Shown: in pieces, positions 12,982 to 24,790 of the stretch | Layout of the letters: each line of letters starts with the position of its first letter | Position numbering within the stretch: the stretch's first letter is position 1 | Assembly (NCBI RefSeq): GCF_021730395.1 | Contig: NC_069363.1 | Location: forward strand, 51,765,001 to 51,829,000 | DNA: 64,000 bases | Reading direction: 5' to 3' | From: Mercenaria mercenaria | Lineage: Eukaryota > Mollusca > Bivalvia > Venerida > Veneridae | Notes under the pieces: generated by a model | The model's database searches: none | Seen by the model: only the letters and a program-made list of their open reading frames with translations | What the model was told of the DNA's origin: nothing | Translations under genes and position numbers: made by a program

Positions 12982-13831
12982 GTGGGCAGAAGAAGAGCTG
13001 AGATTTAAAAAAGTTTCTAGTTTGTGTTTCATAGGTTACAACTAAAAGCTTCTTACTTTCAGAAAATTAATCTTGTGACTCAATATACATTAAGAAAGGC
13101 TTCCTTACAACTCAATTGTAATGACAGAGAGTTCTATTTTGTTCTATTTGTATTTCTAACATATCGTTACTGTATTCAGAATTTGTATATTAACTTCATA
13201 TATCTATAAAACTTCTATCTGAGATTATGGTTAAATTTATGATAGATAAAATGAATATTCGGAAACACTCGCCGAAAATTTCACAAAGAAACGATTGGCG
13301 TCCTTAAAAATATTTGTTTTTCCGAAGTAGGGCCTACTGAACTAGATACTTACGTTTTAAACTGTGGTAAATAATTATCAAAACTAGTACCAAGAGCCCT
13401 CCTAAAACACTGAACATGGCCATGTTATATCAATCTTGCTTATTAAATTTGTCTTTTACTCTATATAGGCATATAACTGATTGCTTACTTGAGTGACAAG
13501 CAGGTGTTGTTTTAAGAGATTTTGCTAAATAAAGCTGTGTGGATTCTTGTATAAAAATAAAAAGAGGATATCATGAATATGATTTTAATTTTCATCGAGC
13601 GGTAGGGCGTCTTTTACAATTAAATTGTGAAGCGTTTTTCCCCGTGTTGTTTTTCGGACATAATTCGCACCATTCTAAGATAATGTTTATCGTCCTTAGG
13701 TATATATGAATATATAAGTAATTGCATTCATGATCAAAACAGTCCAAACAATCATAAATGCTAAAACAATGACCCTTTCCATTTGTAACAGCTTGCCCCA
13801 ACTCCACCTTCATTGCAAACTGTAAATGAAG
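12982..13831. other. gene 2 3' flank, shared with gene 3
   Basis: Non-coding sequence that aligns by eye with about 28170-28720 after gene 3. Frames here are short and not conserved between the two units. Confidence 0.5.
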
Positions 13832-13844
13832 GGAAGCCATTGGT

Positions 13845-14001
13845 TTTTTGTTTTTTTTTTGTTTATTTTGGGTTTAACGCCGTTTTTCAACAGTATTTCA
13901 GTCATGTAACGGCGGGCAGTTAACCTAACCAGTGTTCCTGGATTCTGTACCAGTACAAACCTGTTCTCCGCAAGTAACTGCCAACTTCCCTACATGAATC
14001 A
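13845..14001 (-). mobile_element. 5'-truncated SINE with molluscan core domain
   Basis: Minus-strand SINE with an A-rich 3' tail at its low-coordinate end and a core that includes CCGTTACATGACTGAAATAC. The tRNA-like head is missing. Direct repeats GGAAGCCATTGGT flank it (13832-13844 and 14002-14014). The matching place in unit 3 (about 28716) has only one such sequence and no SINE, so this copy inserted after the segmental duplication. Confidence 0.85.
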
Positions 14002-14780
14002 GGAAGCCATTGGTGGATGAAATTTAAATCAGTTGAAACACATGTCATTTACTAAACAAAAGGCGGGGTTTGAAGTTTGTAAAAAAAATGCAAAATTGTA
14101 CGCGGAACATCTTCTGAAAGAGGAAGTGGTAAAATGAGTTAGGTAAAGAGATATAACAAATAATAATTCTTTATAAGAAATGTTTTTTATTTATAGGCTA
14201 ACAGCTTATTTTCAAAATTTTCAATTCTAGAATGGAATCAATTCATAGCATCCTCTTATTAAAACAGTTCCCAATTATATTAGATATCAGAGAATTATAA
14301 CCTAAGAATAAAACTAATTCTTCCCGAATCAAGCATGTTTCTCACGAGTAAATACATCACAAAACAGATTAATCAAAACGTTTTTGAAAATATGCTTCAT
14401 TACTGGCTGAAGTACATTTGTATTTCAAGCACCCACAAGTTCCTAAACCATTGCTAAAAGACAGCTAGTTTAGCTAAGAGCAAAAAGTGTATAAACAAAA
14501 CAAAGGAACAGGTATTCGTTTAAATATGTAATCACTTGAATAAAGGAAACAAACTATATGTAGGTACACTATACACGCAAACCTATGCACGTATCGGTAA
14601 CAGTTGAAACTTTTCATGTTAACAGTGTTGACCAGTTACATAGTATATGATTCTATATAGAATAATGCATAGATACGAATTATGTACAATGGATTGAAGG
14701 ACATTTAATTTTGAACTCATATTTAGGACAATTGGGTTGTGGTGTAAACATTCGTACAACATTGAATTTATACATGAAAG

Positions 14781-15596
14781 TGTTCTGTTTCGATCATCGA
14801 GATTTTTATTCCTGAACCCCATACCTCGAAAGTCGAAATCATGAAACTACGATGCTGGAAGTCGAAACTACGATGGTGAAAGTCGAAATCACGATGGCGA
14901 AAACACGAAACTACGATGGTGAAAGTCGAATTCACGAAACCATGATCTTGAAAACGCGATATCATTTCTCATTTTCACCATCGTGGTTTCTTTTTTTTTC
15001 ATCATCGTGGTTTCGATTTTCACTATCGAACTTTTGACTTTCGACTTTCATCATCGTAGTTTCAACATTCACCATCGTAGTTTCAACTTTCAGTTGAAAG
15101 CCGGAAGCATGATGGTGAAAGTCGAAACCACGATGATGAAAGTCGAAATCACGATTGCGAAAACACGAAACTAAGATGGTGAAAGTCGAATTCACGAAAC
15201 CACGATCTTGAATCTCATTTTCACCATCGTGGTTTCGTGTTTTCCTCATCGTGCTTTCGATTTTCACTATCGAACTTTTGACTTTCGACTTTCATCATCG
15301 TAGTTTCAACTTTCATCATCGTAGTTTCAACTTTCAGTTGAAAGCCGAAAGCACGATGGTGGAAGTCGAAACCACGATGATGAAAGCCGAAACTACGATG
15401 TTGAAAGTCGAAACTATATACGATGACGAAAGTCGAAACCACGATGAAGAAAACGCGATATCGCGTTTTCATCGTCATGGATTTGTGATTTCGACTTTCA
15501 CCATTGTGTTATCGGTTTTCATCATCGTAGTTTCGTGATTTCGATTTTCGAGATATGGGGTTCAGAAATAAAAATATCGATGGTCCAAACGGAACA
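14781..15596. mobile_element. foldback element made of alternating 21-bp repeat arms
   Basis: The ends are inverted repeats of about 45 bp that include CTGAACCCCATA and TATGGGGTTCAG. The interior is built from a 21-bp unit of the form GAAAGTCGAAACYACGATGGT. It runs direct (about 14831-14950), inverted (14965-15090), direct (15100-15215), inverted (15215-15335), direct (15340-15455) and inverted (15460-15555). CAACTTTCAGTTGAAAG lies at two of the turning points. Because 21 is a multiple of three, both strands show open frames of repeated residues that are not genes. A truncated copy lies at 31868-32020. Confidence 0.75.
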
Positions 15597-15599
15597 TCG

Positions 15600-16260
15600 T
15601 ATGGAAGGCTAGCTTCTCAAGCAGGACATTAACTTTGAAGATTTGTTCTAGTAAAAAGAAATCAAGCAAAAAATAACCTGTACACTGAACAGAAAAAACA
15701 ACAACTTTGGGCTAGAAAAAAAATGTTGTCCGCTTTAAGCACTGTTTATAGATTCAGAAAAGTAAACATATGTCAGATTTATCAACTTAGTTACAAGTTA
15801 ATCATATCCGCGAAATCGTCGATAGCGATCTGGGAAAATACTATCAAAATAAGAAATATAATTCAGCTCTAATATATAATTATATCGATGAAGTAAAAAC
15901 CAACTCATTATCTTGTTAATTCCTTCTTTTTGTTCAAATGCCGATATATGGTATATAGACGCATCACGGTTATCTCGATTTCGAGAAAAGATAACTGATA
16001 ATGCCGAGTGTAATGTTAGCCAACATTTGACAGCGCTATGAATTGTCTTGTATGCTTTAAAACAGTAAGTTTAACCTGCATATGAAAAACCTATAGATAG
16101 ATATTCGTCAACAAGAAGAAAAAAAACATTCCAAACACAATGTGTCTCGGTATAGTTCGGTTTTGAGGTCAGCGATGTTTTTGTACTTTTAGTAATAGTA
16201 CATTTGTACTTTTAGTAATAGAACGGTCTGTTATTTACTAAATGATTAATCTTAGCAACA
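15600..16260. other. no gene seen between foldback element and minisatellite
   Basis: AT-rich spacer. A short direct repeat, TTTGTACTTTTAGTAATAG, lies near 16170-16220 and recurs three times in unit 3 (32025-32085). Confidence 0.4.
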
Positions 16261-16268
16261 CAAAAGTG

Positions 16269-16986
16269 TACCACCTTAATAACCGTGGTACCACCTTAAT
16301 AGCCGTGACAGCACAGATACCACCTTAATAGCCGTGACAGCAAAGATACCACCCTAATAACCGTGACAGCACAGATACCACCTTAATAGCCGTGACAGCA
16401 AAGATACCACCTTAATAGCCGTGACAGCAAAGATATCACCTTAATAGCCGTGACAGCACAGATACCACCTTAATAGCCGTGACAGCAAAGATACCACCTT
16501 AATAGCCGTGACAGCAAAGATACCACCTTAATAACCGTGACAGCACAGATATCACCTTAATAGCCGTGACAGCACAGATACCACCTTAATAGCCGTGACA
16601 GCAAAGATACCACCTTAATAACCGTGACAGCACAGATATCACCTTAATAGCCGTGACAGCACAGATACCACCTTAATAGCCGTGACAGCAAAGATACCAC
16701 CTTAATAACCGTGACAGCACAGATACCACCTTAATAGCCGTGACAGCAAAGATACCACCTTAATAGCCGCGACAGCACAGATACCACCTTAATAGCCGTG
16801 ACAGCACAGATATCACCTTAATAACCGTGACAGCACAGATACCACCTTAATAGCCGTGACAGCAAAGATACCACCTTAATAACCGTGACAGCACAGATAT
16901 CACCTTAATAGCCGTGATAGCAAAGATACCACCTGAATAGCCGTGACAGCACAGATACCCCCTTAATAGCCGTGACAGCACAGATA
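16269..16986 (+). repeat. 29-bp minisatellite, array 1
   Basis: About 25 tandem copies of a 29-bp unit running GATACCACCTTAATAGCC then GTGACAGCACA. Variants (CACA or CAAA, TACC or TATC, AGCC or AACC) recur in a fixed order of three units between about 16530 and 16720, giving an 87-bp higher-order repeat. Spacers are absent and the copies are directly adjacent, so it is not a CRISPR-like array. Confidence 0.95.
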
Positions 16987-19790
16987 AGTATTAGCTTTGC
17001 AGTCTTGACATTTTGTGGTTGTGTGTTCGATATTCGTCAGATTTTAGTATTTTAATTATTCTATGAATATTTATCTTTAACTTAGCGTTATGTGCATTCA
17101 TATTTTCTCAAAAGATGTAGATAAAGTGAGATAATATGGATTGTAGTATCTTTTTGGAAGTAAGAATAAACTATCTATACATATGTATAGAATACAAAAT
17201 AAATATTAGTGTTGTATAGACGTGCAAATAAATAAGTTATAATCGTATCTAATCCTTGGCTATAAAATGTGTACTGTGGACTCCTACTCGAGGAATCTGC
17301 TTATCCGGCTGGCTAGGCTATCATTATCAATGATATTTTGCATTGAAATAAAATCGACTTGTTCATGACAATAATAATTGAAAACTATAGTTATAAAATA
17401 ACATTAAAAGAATGGAATGACTGTAGTTAACACCTCAAAACTTTTCAATGAAGAAAATGGATCGTCAGAGTATTGAACCCCAGCCGAACTCACCACGCAA
17501 CCAGTAGCGGTTATAGTCTAAATAAGGCAAAGCAAATTGCTGATTTCCCTAATTGGCAGATTCTAACGTCAAAATCAAACTATATAAAGTAAGATATTGC
17601 ATGATATTCAGTTCGGATCAAATAATTCGTTAATTGTTCAACAGCAAGCATTGATCTAAATGTTATACATTGCATTCTGTTGATGGTCACTAATAGGAGA
17701 CGGCGGTAAAAGCAAGGATATCGTATTTGTTTAGAAAAGTTAAACAAGTGAAAAATAAATGAAACAAAAACCTTAGATATTTCTACATTCGCATAAATAA
17801 ATGGGCTCAATAAAACCAAGCTTGCGATATTTTCATTTTTGCCGTGTTGGGCAAACTGTAGGTTCCCACTTTTTTTGTTTAGTATCTTCTTTAGAAATAC
17901 ACATACACAGTTATATCTTATTAATGTAGTTAAAGCGACTAGCCCACACATCGTGGTGTCAGATTTTAAAAATAAAACTTTTGCTATATTCGCCTATATG
18001 CTGCATATTCGATGTTCTAACAATGTATTTTTCATCAAATTCTGTTGAAAATCGTTGTTTTTCTAATAAATTTAGGATAAAAACATTCGTCTACAATTTC
18101 AGGCTGATAAAGGTTTCCCGGTTTATAAAAAAACGGAATTCCCGTCAGCAAACATCACGTGATTATCAATAGAGCTCAGACGTATAGGTATCGCACAATA
18201 TCACCCTTGTTATCCGGATAATACGAAATGATGTGATAATTCCAAAATGCTACAAACTGGAGGAAATGTCAAACTTGGTATGGACATTGTTTTTGTCAAT
18301 ATTTTCTTATTACTCATTCTGATCGTTTAAAGTATTATAACTGATTTAACATGGTTTAGAAGCTGTACCATTTGCACTAAACAATTTGAATATGGGACAT
18401 ATTGTTCAGTATGGAGAGCCCCAAACAATGTGTACATTTTGCTTTTGAGAATGAGTTTGGCGATTCAAAGCGTTGTCAACCTCATTTAATGGCATTTAGG
18501 TAATGAATATTATTTTGTATTATTCAGTTTTTATATAAACAATGATATGAACATGTTCAAAAGTTTTTATTTTAGATCAGATAACTCACATTGACAAATA
18601 TATAAGCTTATGTAGTAGTTGATGGATACTGACCCAAGTGTTAATAGAAATTTCGAAGATAAAGCCCGAAATGCTATTAGGATAATAGCCAATATTGTAG
18701 TTTGAAATTTTGCATATGCTGTTCTAAAGGTACTGATTGTTGTATATTGAAGAAGTACACTCGTAAAATGTGGTAACTAATGGCTGTAGCATGCCCAAGG
18801 TAATGTTTTATACACATGGTCAGTACCAGATGTTCCTGAAACATTTTATCAAAAGGGTAAATGTCTATATCTTTGTAAAACTCTGTTTTAAAACTCAAGT
18901 CCGCTGTCAGAAGGTTCTAAAGCTTACACGCCTGTGTCTTTTCTGCTAGATTTTGGTAAAAAATTAAACAAGCCAGAACAGGTAAATTTAACACCTGAAT
19001 CTAAATGTGCTGAGATTGCACAGGGGGAGGGGGTACACCCATATTTAGAAATTAAGTATGCTAGGGGTCTGTTAGCATTTTAAGAGTGTGAAAATAATGG
19101 CACTTTAACAGGTCAGTTTTGCTGGCCTATGTTGAATACTGCTGTAAATTCATAGAAGTACATTCCCTTAATCCCTTAACTGATAATAGTTTGATATTGT
19201 ACTTAATAATTTAGTACACTTGTTAACTTTTCCATACAAAGTTGTCCCCTACCAAACTTTCATCTGCAATACAAGACTCACATGCATTTCTATACTGAAA
19301 TATAAAGAGTTGGTCCCAGTGTATAGGATAAGATCTACGTTCATTAACTTAATATTTGTTAAATATCCCCTTCCCTCTTCTTCTGTAAGTTCAATACATT
19401 AAGTTGGTGTTATGAATTGTAATTGAGATCTTTTTTTTTGCTTTGTTCCTTGGGCTATAATAACCATGGTATTTTGACTGCTATTCAAAATCTGTGGTAT
19501 GTTTTGTGGTGTTGAAAATCCTGGGCATTTTTGAAGACAGTAATATACGTCTCGTAGATCTTGGTAGGATGAAGATAACCTCCAGCCAAATTCCAAAAGT
19601 AATTTCTAAAGGAGTTAAAGATCTGTATAGGTTGACTGCCGGGTACCCCCACCAGCACTGAAACAAGCGCCAATATATGGCCATATCTTTTCGGCATTCT
19701 TTATCGGGTCTTTATCCAAAGTCATCATTCGGACTATCTCTATAATTGTAAGAATTACATTCATGGAAAGAGAGTGTTAAAATTTCTTTC
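16987..19790. other. end of unit 2 and unrelated spacer, no gene recognised
   Basis: 16987-17800 is shared with 32731-33510. The 123-residue minus-strand frame at 17580-17951 is not kept in the unit 3 copy and is judged non-coding. The stretch 17800-19790 is AT-rich. A minus-strand frame at about 19485-19697 has a protein-like composition but matched nothing I recognise and may be a dispersed repeat fragment. Confidence 0.4.
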
Positions 19791-19849
19791 CGATAACATA
19801 TGAGGCAAAAACTCTTAATCTGCGATGTTGCTGTGCCTGTTACCAGTAT

Positions 19850-20487
19850 AACAAGAGCTGTCGGAGGACAGCAACGCTCGACTATTCAACAGCCTTGTCA
19901 ACTGAATGAATACAAAAGTCGAAAAAGGGGCATAATTTTGTTAAAATGGGGAAAAGGGTTATGGAACCTTCACAGTGCTTATCAGCTCATGACTGATACT
20001 CATGACTGAGTGTGTGAAGTTTCAATCTTTTCCCATTAGTGGATACTGAAAAACTAGCTTACATACAAAAACTTTTAAAAACCTAAAACTGCTAAGTTGA
20101 AAAAGGGACATAATTTTGAAAAACTGCAAAACAGAGTTATGGGACCTGAACAGTGCATGTCAAATTATGACGGTGAACAAGTGTGTGAAGTTTCAATCCA
20201 TTCCCATTAGTGAGTACTGAGATACCAGCTTACATACAAAACCGTAACCAAGAATTTCTAAGTCGAAAAAGAAACATAATTTTGTAAAAAGGCAAAATAG
20301 AGTTATGGAACCTGTGCAATGTAGGTCAGTTTATCACAGTGAATAAGTGTGTGAAGTTTCAATCCATTCCCAGAAGTGGTTACTGAGATACCAGCTTACA
20401 TACAAAACCTTAACCAAATCGGGACGCCGACGCCGACGCATGGGTGAGTCCAATAGCTCTACTATTCTTTGAATAGTCGAGCTAAAA
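19850..20487 (+). mobile_element. array element E1 (pearl/HINE-like)
   Basis: The head reads ACAAGAG followed by a hairpin (GCTGTCGGAGGACAGC) and CGCTCGACTATTCAA. The interior has about three units of about 150 bp containing AAAAGGGACATAATTTTG. The tail has GACGCCGACGCCGACG, then a hairpin (TAGCTCTACTATTC with GAATAGTCGAGCTA) and CTAAAA. Head and tail share the inverted motif CTCGACTATTC. The layout matches descriptions of bivalve pearl elements and DINE/HINE non-autonomous Helitrons. No coding sequence is present. Confidence 0.6.
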
Positions 20488-20489
20488 AT

Positions 20490-21320
20490 CGTTAACAAGT
20501 TCATATCATCATGTTGTTACAAACTCATTCACCAAGACATGTCCACACACACAAAACTGGTCAATGTGTAATGGTATGTAAATGAAAGAAGGCAATGACG
20601 GCTATTATCCACTTTCAAAGACAACACATGTAGGCTTTCTACCAGAGGTTATTTACCATTTATATATTTGTATAATGTCAAAATCTATATTAATAGGAAT
20701 GTTTAGATGACCTTGGTGCATTAACAATTTACAAAAAAAGTACATATGATGACTCGATTATATTGATATAATGATTACGAGTATATAATAGATTAAGATG
20801 CGAACACATATTCAAACCCGGAATGATTAAGACATATATCAACGTCAGTTAATTATGTCTAAAAGAATAATATGAAATAAGGCAATGCCTCAATCGGGAA
20901 TCGTTACAGTCCATCAGCTTGCCCAGAAATATGCGTTTGTATCAATTTAAAGGTAGATTTTGGAATAAAAAACAATACTGCACATATTTGTACTGATGTG
21001 CAAGACGTTGCGGTTCGGACAAGTTATGTGGACGCTTATTACGCACAAGGAAAAAGCGTATCCTTCCAAAAAATCCGAAGTCAGACGCTCTGTGCACGTG
21101 CCGGAAGACAATTTTTAATTCGAAAGTATATCTCATTCAGTATATATCGCATGTTACCGCAGGGGGGTCGATCCCCTATAAAGAGAACATTTTTCACTAT
21201 CCTGTAGAATTTTATGAATACATGTATTCTGAAACAAAACAAAATGTTTACAATCCAATGAATTATGATGCAATATTTTGTTTTTCATGATAGAGTTATT
21301 ACATTCTCCGAAATACATAT
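20490..21320. other. spacer, nothing recognised
   Basis: AT-rich with a few GC-richer stretches near 21000-21180. No convincing gene or terminal repeat. Confidence 0.35.
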
Positions 21321-21321
21321 A

Positions 21322-22046
21322 ATATGAAAAAGGCAAAGCCTCTGAGCGAGCGTAGCTTAAACGGCAAAGAAACTATTCACTGCTTAAAACAATTCCGAGA
21401 ACCTATTCACTTGAAAAGAAACAAAAAATTTAGTGTCATTATACCTGTAACAGCGAATATCATACGTTGCAAAATTTATGGAAAGCCGGTGTCACGGTGA
21501 CGTCATTACCTGTTTGTGGCGTTCTTATGGCTTTATGCTTATTTATGATATTTTATCCCATTTTCTGGCCAATGCTTGATCTTTTAAAAGAAAATCATAT
21601 TTTTTTCTACCAACTGGAAATCTTTCTTGCATTATTTTTGAGTGATGGATAATATTCAGCAATCAAATGAAGTTCTGTATTCACTGCCAACAAAGCATTT
21701 CCTGTGAGCACCTGTCCTCTAGGGACACGTACTTTGTAAAATAAAAGCAAAATTGAAATTATTTCCATAGCATAACTTTTTTTAAAAATAAAGACACCTA
21801 ATGAACATAGAGATTGTAACTCAAATACAAAATTAAAAAAAAAAAATTTTCCCGACTTTGACGGAAGTAGAACAAAATGGCGGCACCCAAAATGGCGGCG
21901 CCCAGACGAGAGGAAAATTTTTCAGCTACATCACTTTGCCCCATTCGGCACACCTTTGTTATATTCGCCTACACATTGCCGTAAGGCGAGCTACGCGCTC
22001 GCAGTTGCGCGAAGCGCAATTGCTCGCGAGCTACGCTCGCTATAAA
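21322..22046. mobile_element. candidate element with GC-rich hairpin ends
   Basis: The left side has GAGCGAGCGTAGCT. The right side has several inverted copies (GCGAGCTACGCGCTCGC, GCGAGCTACGCTCGC) and the hairpin TTGCGCGAAGCGCAA. Between them is AT-rich sequence with two close AAAATGGCGGC motifs (about 21876-21900), which look like YY1 sites. Family unknown. No target duplication could be fixed. Confidence 0.4.
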
Positions 22047-22205
22047 TATAATTGTACACAAATAATGGACATCATATAAATTTGTTTTAAAAAATGGTTT
22101 CTTATAGATTTTATCAAAGCTTATTATTGCGCATGTGATTTCATCAGAATAATTTCCAAAATTAAAAAGAAAATGTAACTGTCTTTATCTTACGATCCAA
22201 CATAA

Positions 22206-22267
22206 ATCTGCGTTACTTCCCTTATATTGACCTACAAGTTAAACTTCCTAGTTTATTTATTGGGACG
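22206..22267 (+). promoter_or_regulatory. conserved upstream block of gene 3, now 4.2 kb from the gene
   Basis: CTGCGTTACTTCC, then TTGACCTACAAG, then AACTTCCTAGTTTATTTATT. It is the counterpart of the blocks before genes 1, 2 and 4. Removing the inserted 4,001-bp element and one TTAA would leave it about 214 bases before the ATG, close to the spacing in genes 2 (173) and 4 (190). Confidence 0.6.
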
Positions 22268-23255
22268 TAGATATTTCAAGAAGTTTTAAGGTTTCGATGG
22301 AGGCCTTGAGAAACAAAAATCAAACAACACCAAATCATAGAAAGAAAGAGTTGTTTGACATGAAAATTGAACAGCATGTAAAACATGTATATTACTTTAC
22401 GAAACAAGTGTCAGTATACTGATATAAACATTGAATTCCGGAAAAGGGCTGCCTAAAGGGGCTCCACTTCCGGACAGTTAAACGCCTTTAAAAACTCACC
22501 ATTTTCAAAGAACTGTTACACATGTTTGTTTTGATGCATTTGCAATAGCGTGCGAGTGGTGAAATTTCACGTAACAAGGTGGAACATAGTTTTCAGCAAT
22601 TGTTTACCTTTTTTTCTTTACAAATGGCATTCATTTTCAAAGGGAGACAACTTTTTCTCAAAGATTACTTAAAATAATCGGAAAAAGTTGTTTCCCTCTG
22701 AAAATGAATGCCATTTGTACTTAAAATAATCGGGAACAGTTGTCTCCCTTTGAAAATGAATGCCATATGTAAAGAAATAATGATAAACAATTCACAGGCA
22801 CTTGGTTGCACTGATAGTATTTTTCTGTACCTACTGTTTGTTGGTTTTAATACGTGCACCAGTGCTCCCTGTATTCAAAAACATTATTTACTGTAAGTGA
22901 ATCCCTTTTATTAAAAAAGTTAAAATTTTAGGTTTTGGTATATTATTACATATAAGGTATATATCTGACGAGGCAACGGAAGTGTATGACCGGTGTATGA
23001 CGGGTAATGAAAAGGTTTTGAACCACTAAATTATTTCCGGCTTTTGAGAGTTGATCAAGACTGTTGTCTTTTTTTTTTAAACTATGTAATAAAAATGTTA
23101 CACAAGGTCAAAAACAAGCTCACAACATTAAATTATAGAAAAAGAACTTATTCACAATGCACATGTCAGATATTTAATTTATAAAAATTGAAAATGTATT
23201 TCTGTATGAAAGGTAGGTATATACTTCATAAGTGGCTGCAGGCAGGTATTAAAAA

Positions 23256-23274
23256 TCTCTCTCTCTCTCTCTCC

Positions 23275-23343
<69 letters not shown>
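23256..23343 (+). repeat. (TC)n microsatellite in copy B
   Basis: About 88 bases of TC with a short CCCCCTCCC interruption, opposite in strand to the GA tract of copy A. The serine-leucine frame across it (23188-23400) is a product of the repeat. Confidence 0.95.
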
Positions 23344-23347
<4 letters not shown>

Positions 23348-23469
23348 TGTCAAGTCATCTCTCGACTGATAGAGACATGGGATACACGTCGACTTGCTAG
23401 TTATGTTGAAAAAGAGTTCTAAAAGACTGTTGGGTCCGACATCAGCTAAAATGAAAAGGCTAAAGGAAT

Positions 23470-24790
23470 GTTAGCATGGTAAGTGTGATTAAAAAAGAAT
23501 AAGCATTAAAAGATAAAAAACCCATAGCACTCTGGTCTAGTACGTATATACTTTATGGTTGCTACAACCACTTTGAAAGCTGCAAGGTCAGGGTGGTCAA
23601 GATTATTCCACAGTACATCTGAAACTTTGTGGTCAGGTTATTGTACAAGGTCAAGGTTATTCCATAGTATTACTTAGGGACAAGATGGTATATGCATATT
23701 CTAGCTGTGGACGGACAAGTATTTGTATGCTTATGTTTTGACGTTTTCATTTGTTGTTGCGATGATTATGAAATTAAGCGTTTATTAGCATTTAAAGATA
23801 TTTAAGTGATATTTTACATCTGTCACACTATTTTGCACTGACAATTAACTATAAAATATAGCCATGGAGTAAATATTTGGTTTTGATGACAGCTTTGATT
23901 TTTGTGACATGTAGTACCTAATTTAGAAGGATTAAACTCCATGTCCCACTTATTTTCCCATTGTTCTAGCTTGTTAAGATTTTCCTGGAGGATTTTGTTT
24001 CCATCCACAGAATTGATATCATAATAAGGTATATGTATACTACATTATCGTCGGCAAAATGTCGGATTTGAGACTTGATTGAAAATGGGAGATCGCTAAT
24101 ATAAAATAGAAAATACTGAGGTGTAAGGATGGAACCTTGTGGAAACCCAGATGCCATTGGTACTTCTTTGGAATTTCGCCCTCAAAAACTACAAATTGAC
24201 TTTCTATCAAGTAGAAATGCATAATACCGCTTGATGACTTGTGGACAGACACCATGATCTTAACAAAAGTCTTACTGAAGTCGAGTACAATTAAGTCAGT
24301 TTGTTTACGACTGGAAGTGCTGTTAATCAGCTCACCTATTAACTCAGTTGGTTGAGTTTTACAATATCTCCTTCAGAAACGCCATGCTGGAGGTCATAAA
24401 GAATGTTACGTTAAGAAAGATGGACAGAGACATCGGATGCATAAATGTGTTCTAGTGTTTTACACAGTGAATGATATAACAGATAATTTGCCAAGTCATG
24501 TGGGTCCCCCTTCTTGAATAGAGGACAAACAAAATCTTATCTCTATTTTGTGGGAACAGTGCCTGAGAAGAAAAAATGTGGAAGATTACCAGTAGAACAT
24601 CAACAATTTCATCATTAAGTTCCTGGGGGCAACTGGACAAAAATGGTCTGGTCCTGCAGCTTTGTCTGGTTTTAGGTTAGCTAGCAATTTGAGAATATCC
24701 ATTTTATCGATGGAAATTTCAGATATTATGGAGGCAATGTTCAGAAGGCTATAGAATTTTAAGTTTTTGAAGTCAGTTTTTCTTTAAGAT
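23470..24790 (-). mobile_element. LINE reverse transcriptase fossil inside copy B
   Basis: Same fragment as in copy A, read on the minus strand. SGFPQGSIL and FADDN are clear and lie just before NLNKLEQWENKW, the usual order in non-LTR reverse transcriptases. Frames are interrupted many times. Confidence 0.75.

Larger units (their letters stand above)
10930..17800 (+). repeat. segmental duplication, unit 2 (contains gene 2)
   Basis: The upstream block, the gene, 3' flank, palindromic array, 29-bp minisatellite and following about 800 bases recur in the same order and orientation at about 22.13-33.5 kb. Flanking non-coding sequence is also shared, so this is a duplicated segment and not just a duplicated gene. 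Differences between the units are mostly insertions. Confidence 0.8.

Noticed and set aside
14852-15538. Overlapping open frames of 60-100 residues on both strands rich in VETTMMKVE and HHRSFNF
   Set aside because: They are readings of the 21-bp unit in both orientations. The frame is open only because 21 is divisible by three.
16269-16986. Regular 29-bp repeat that at first glance resembles a CRISPR array
   Set aside because: Units are directly adjacent with no unique spacers, and the context is animal DNA.
17580-17951. 123-residue minus-strand frame
   Set aside because: The duplicated copy near 33300-33540 has indels that break the frame, and the composition is that of AT-rich non-coding DNA.
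23188-23400. Frame with a long serine-leucine run
   Set aside because: It is the (TC)n tract read in one frame.
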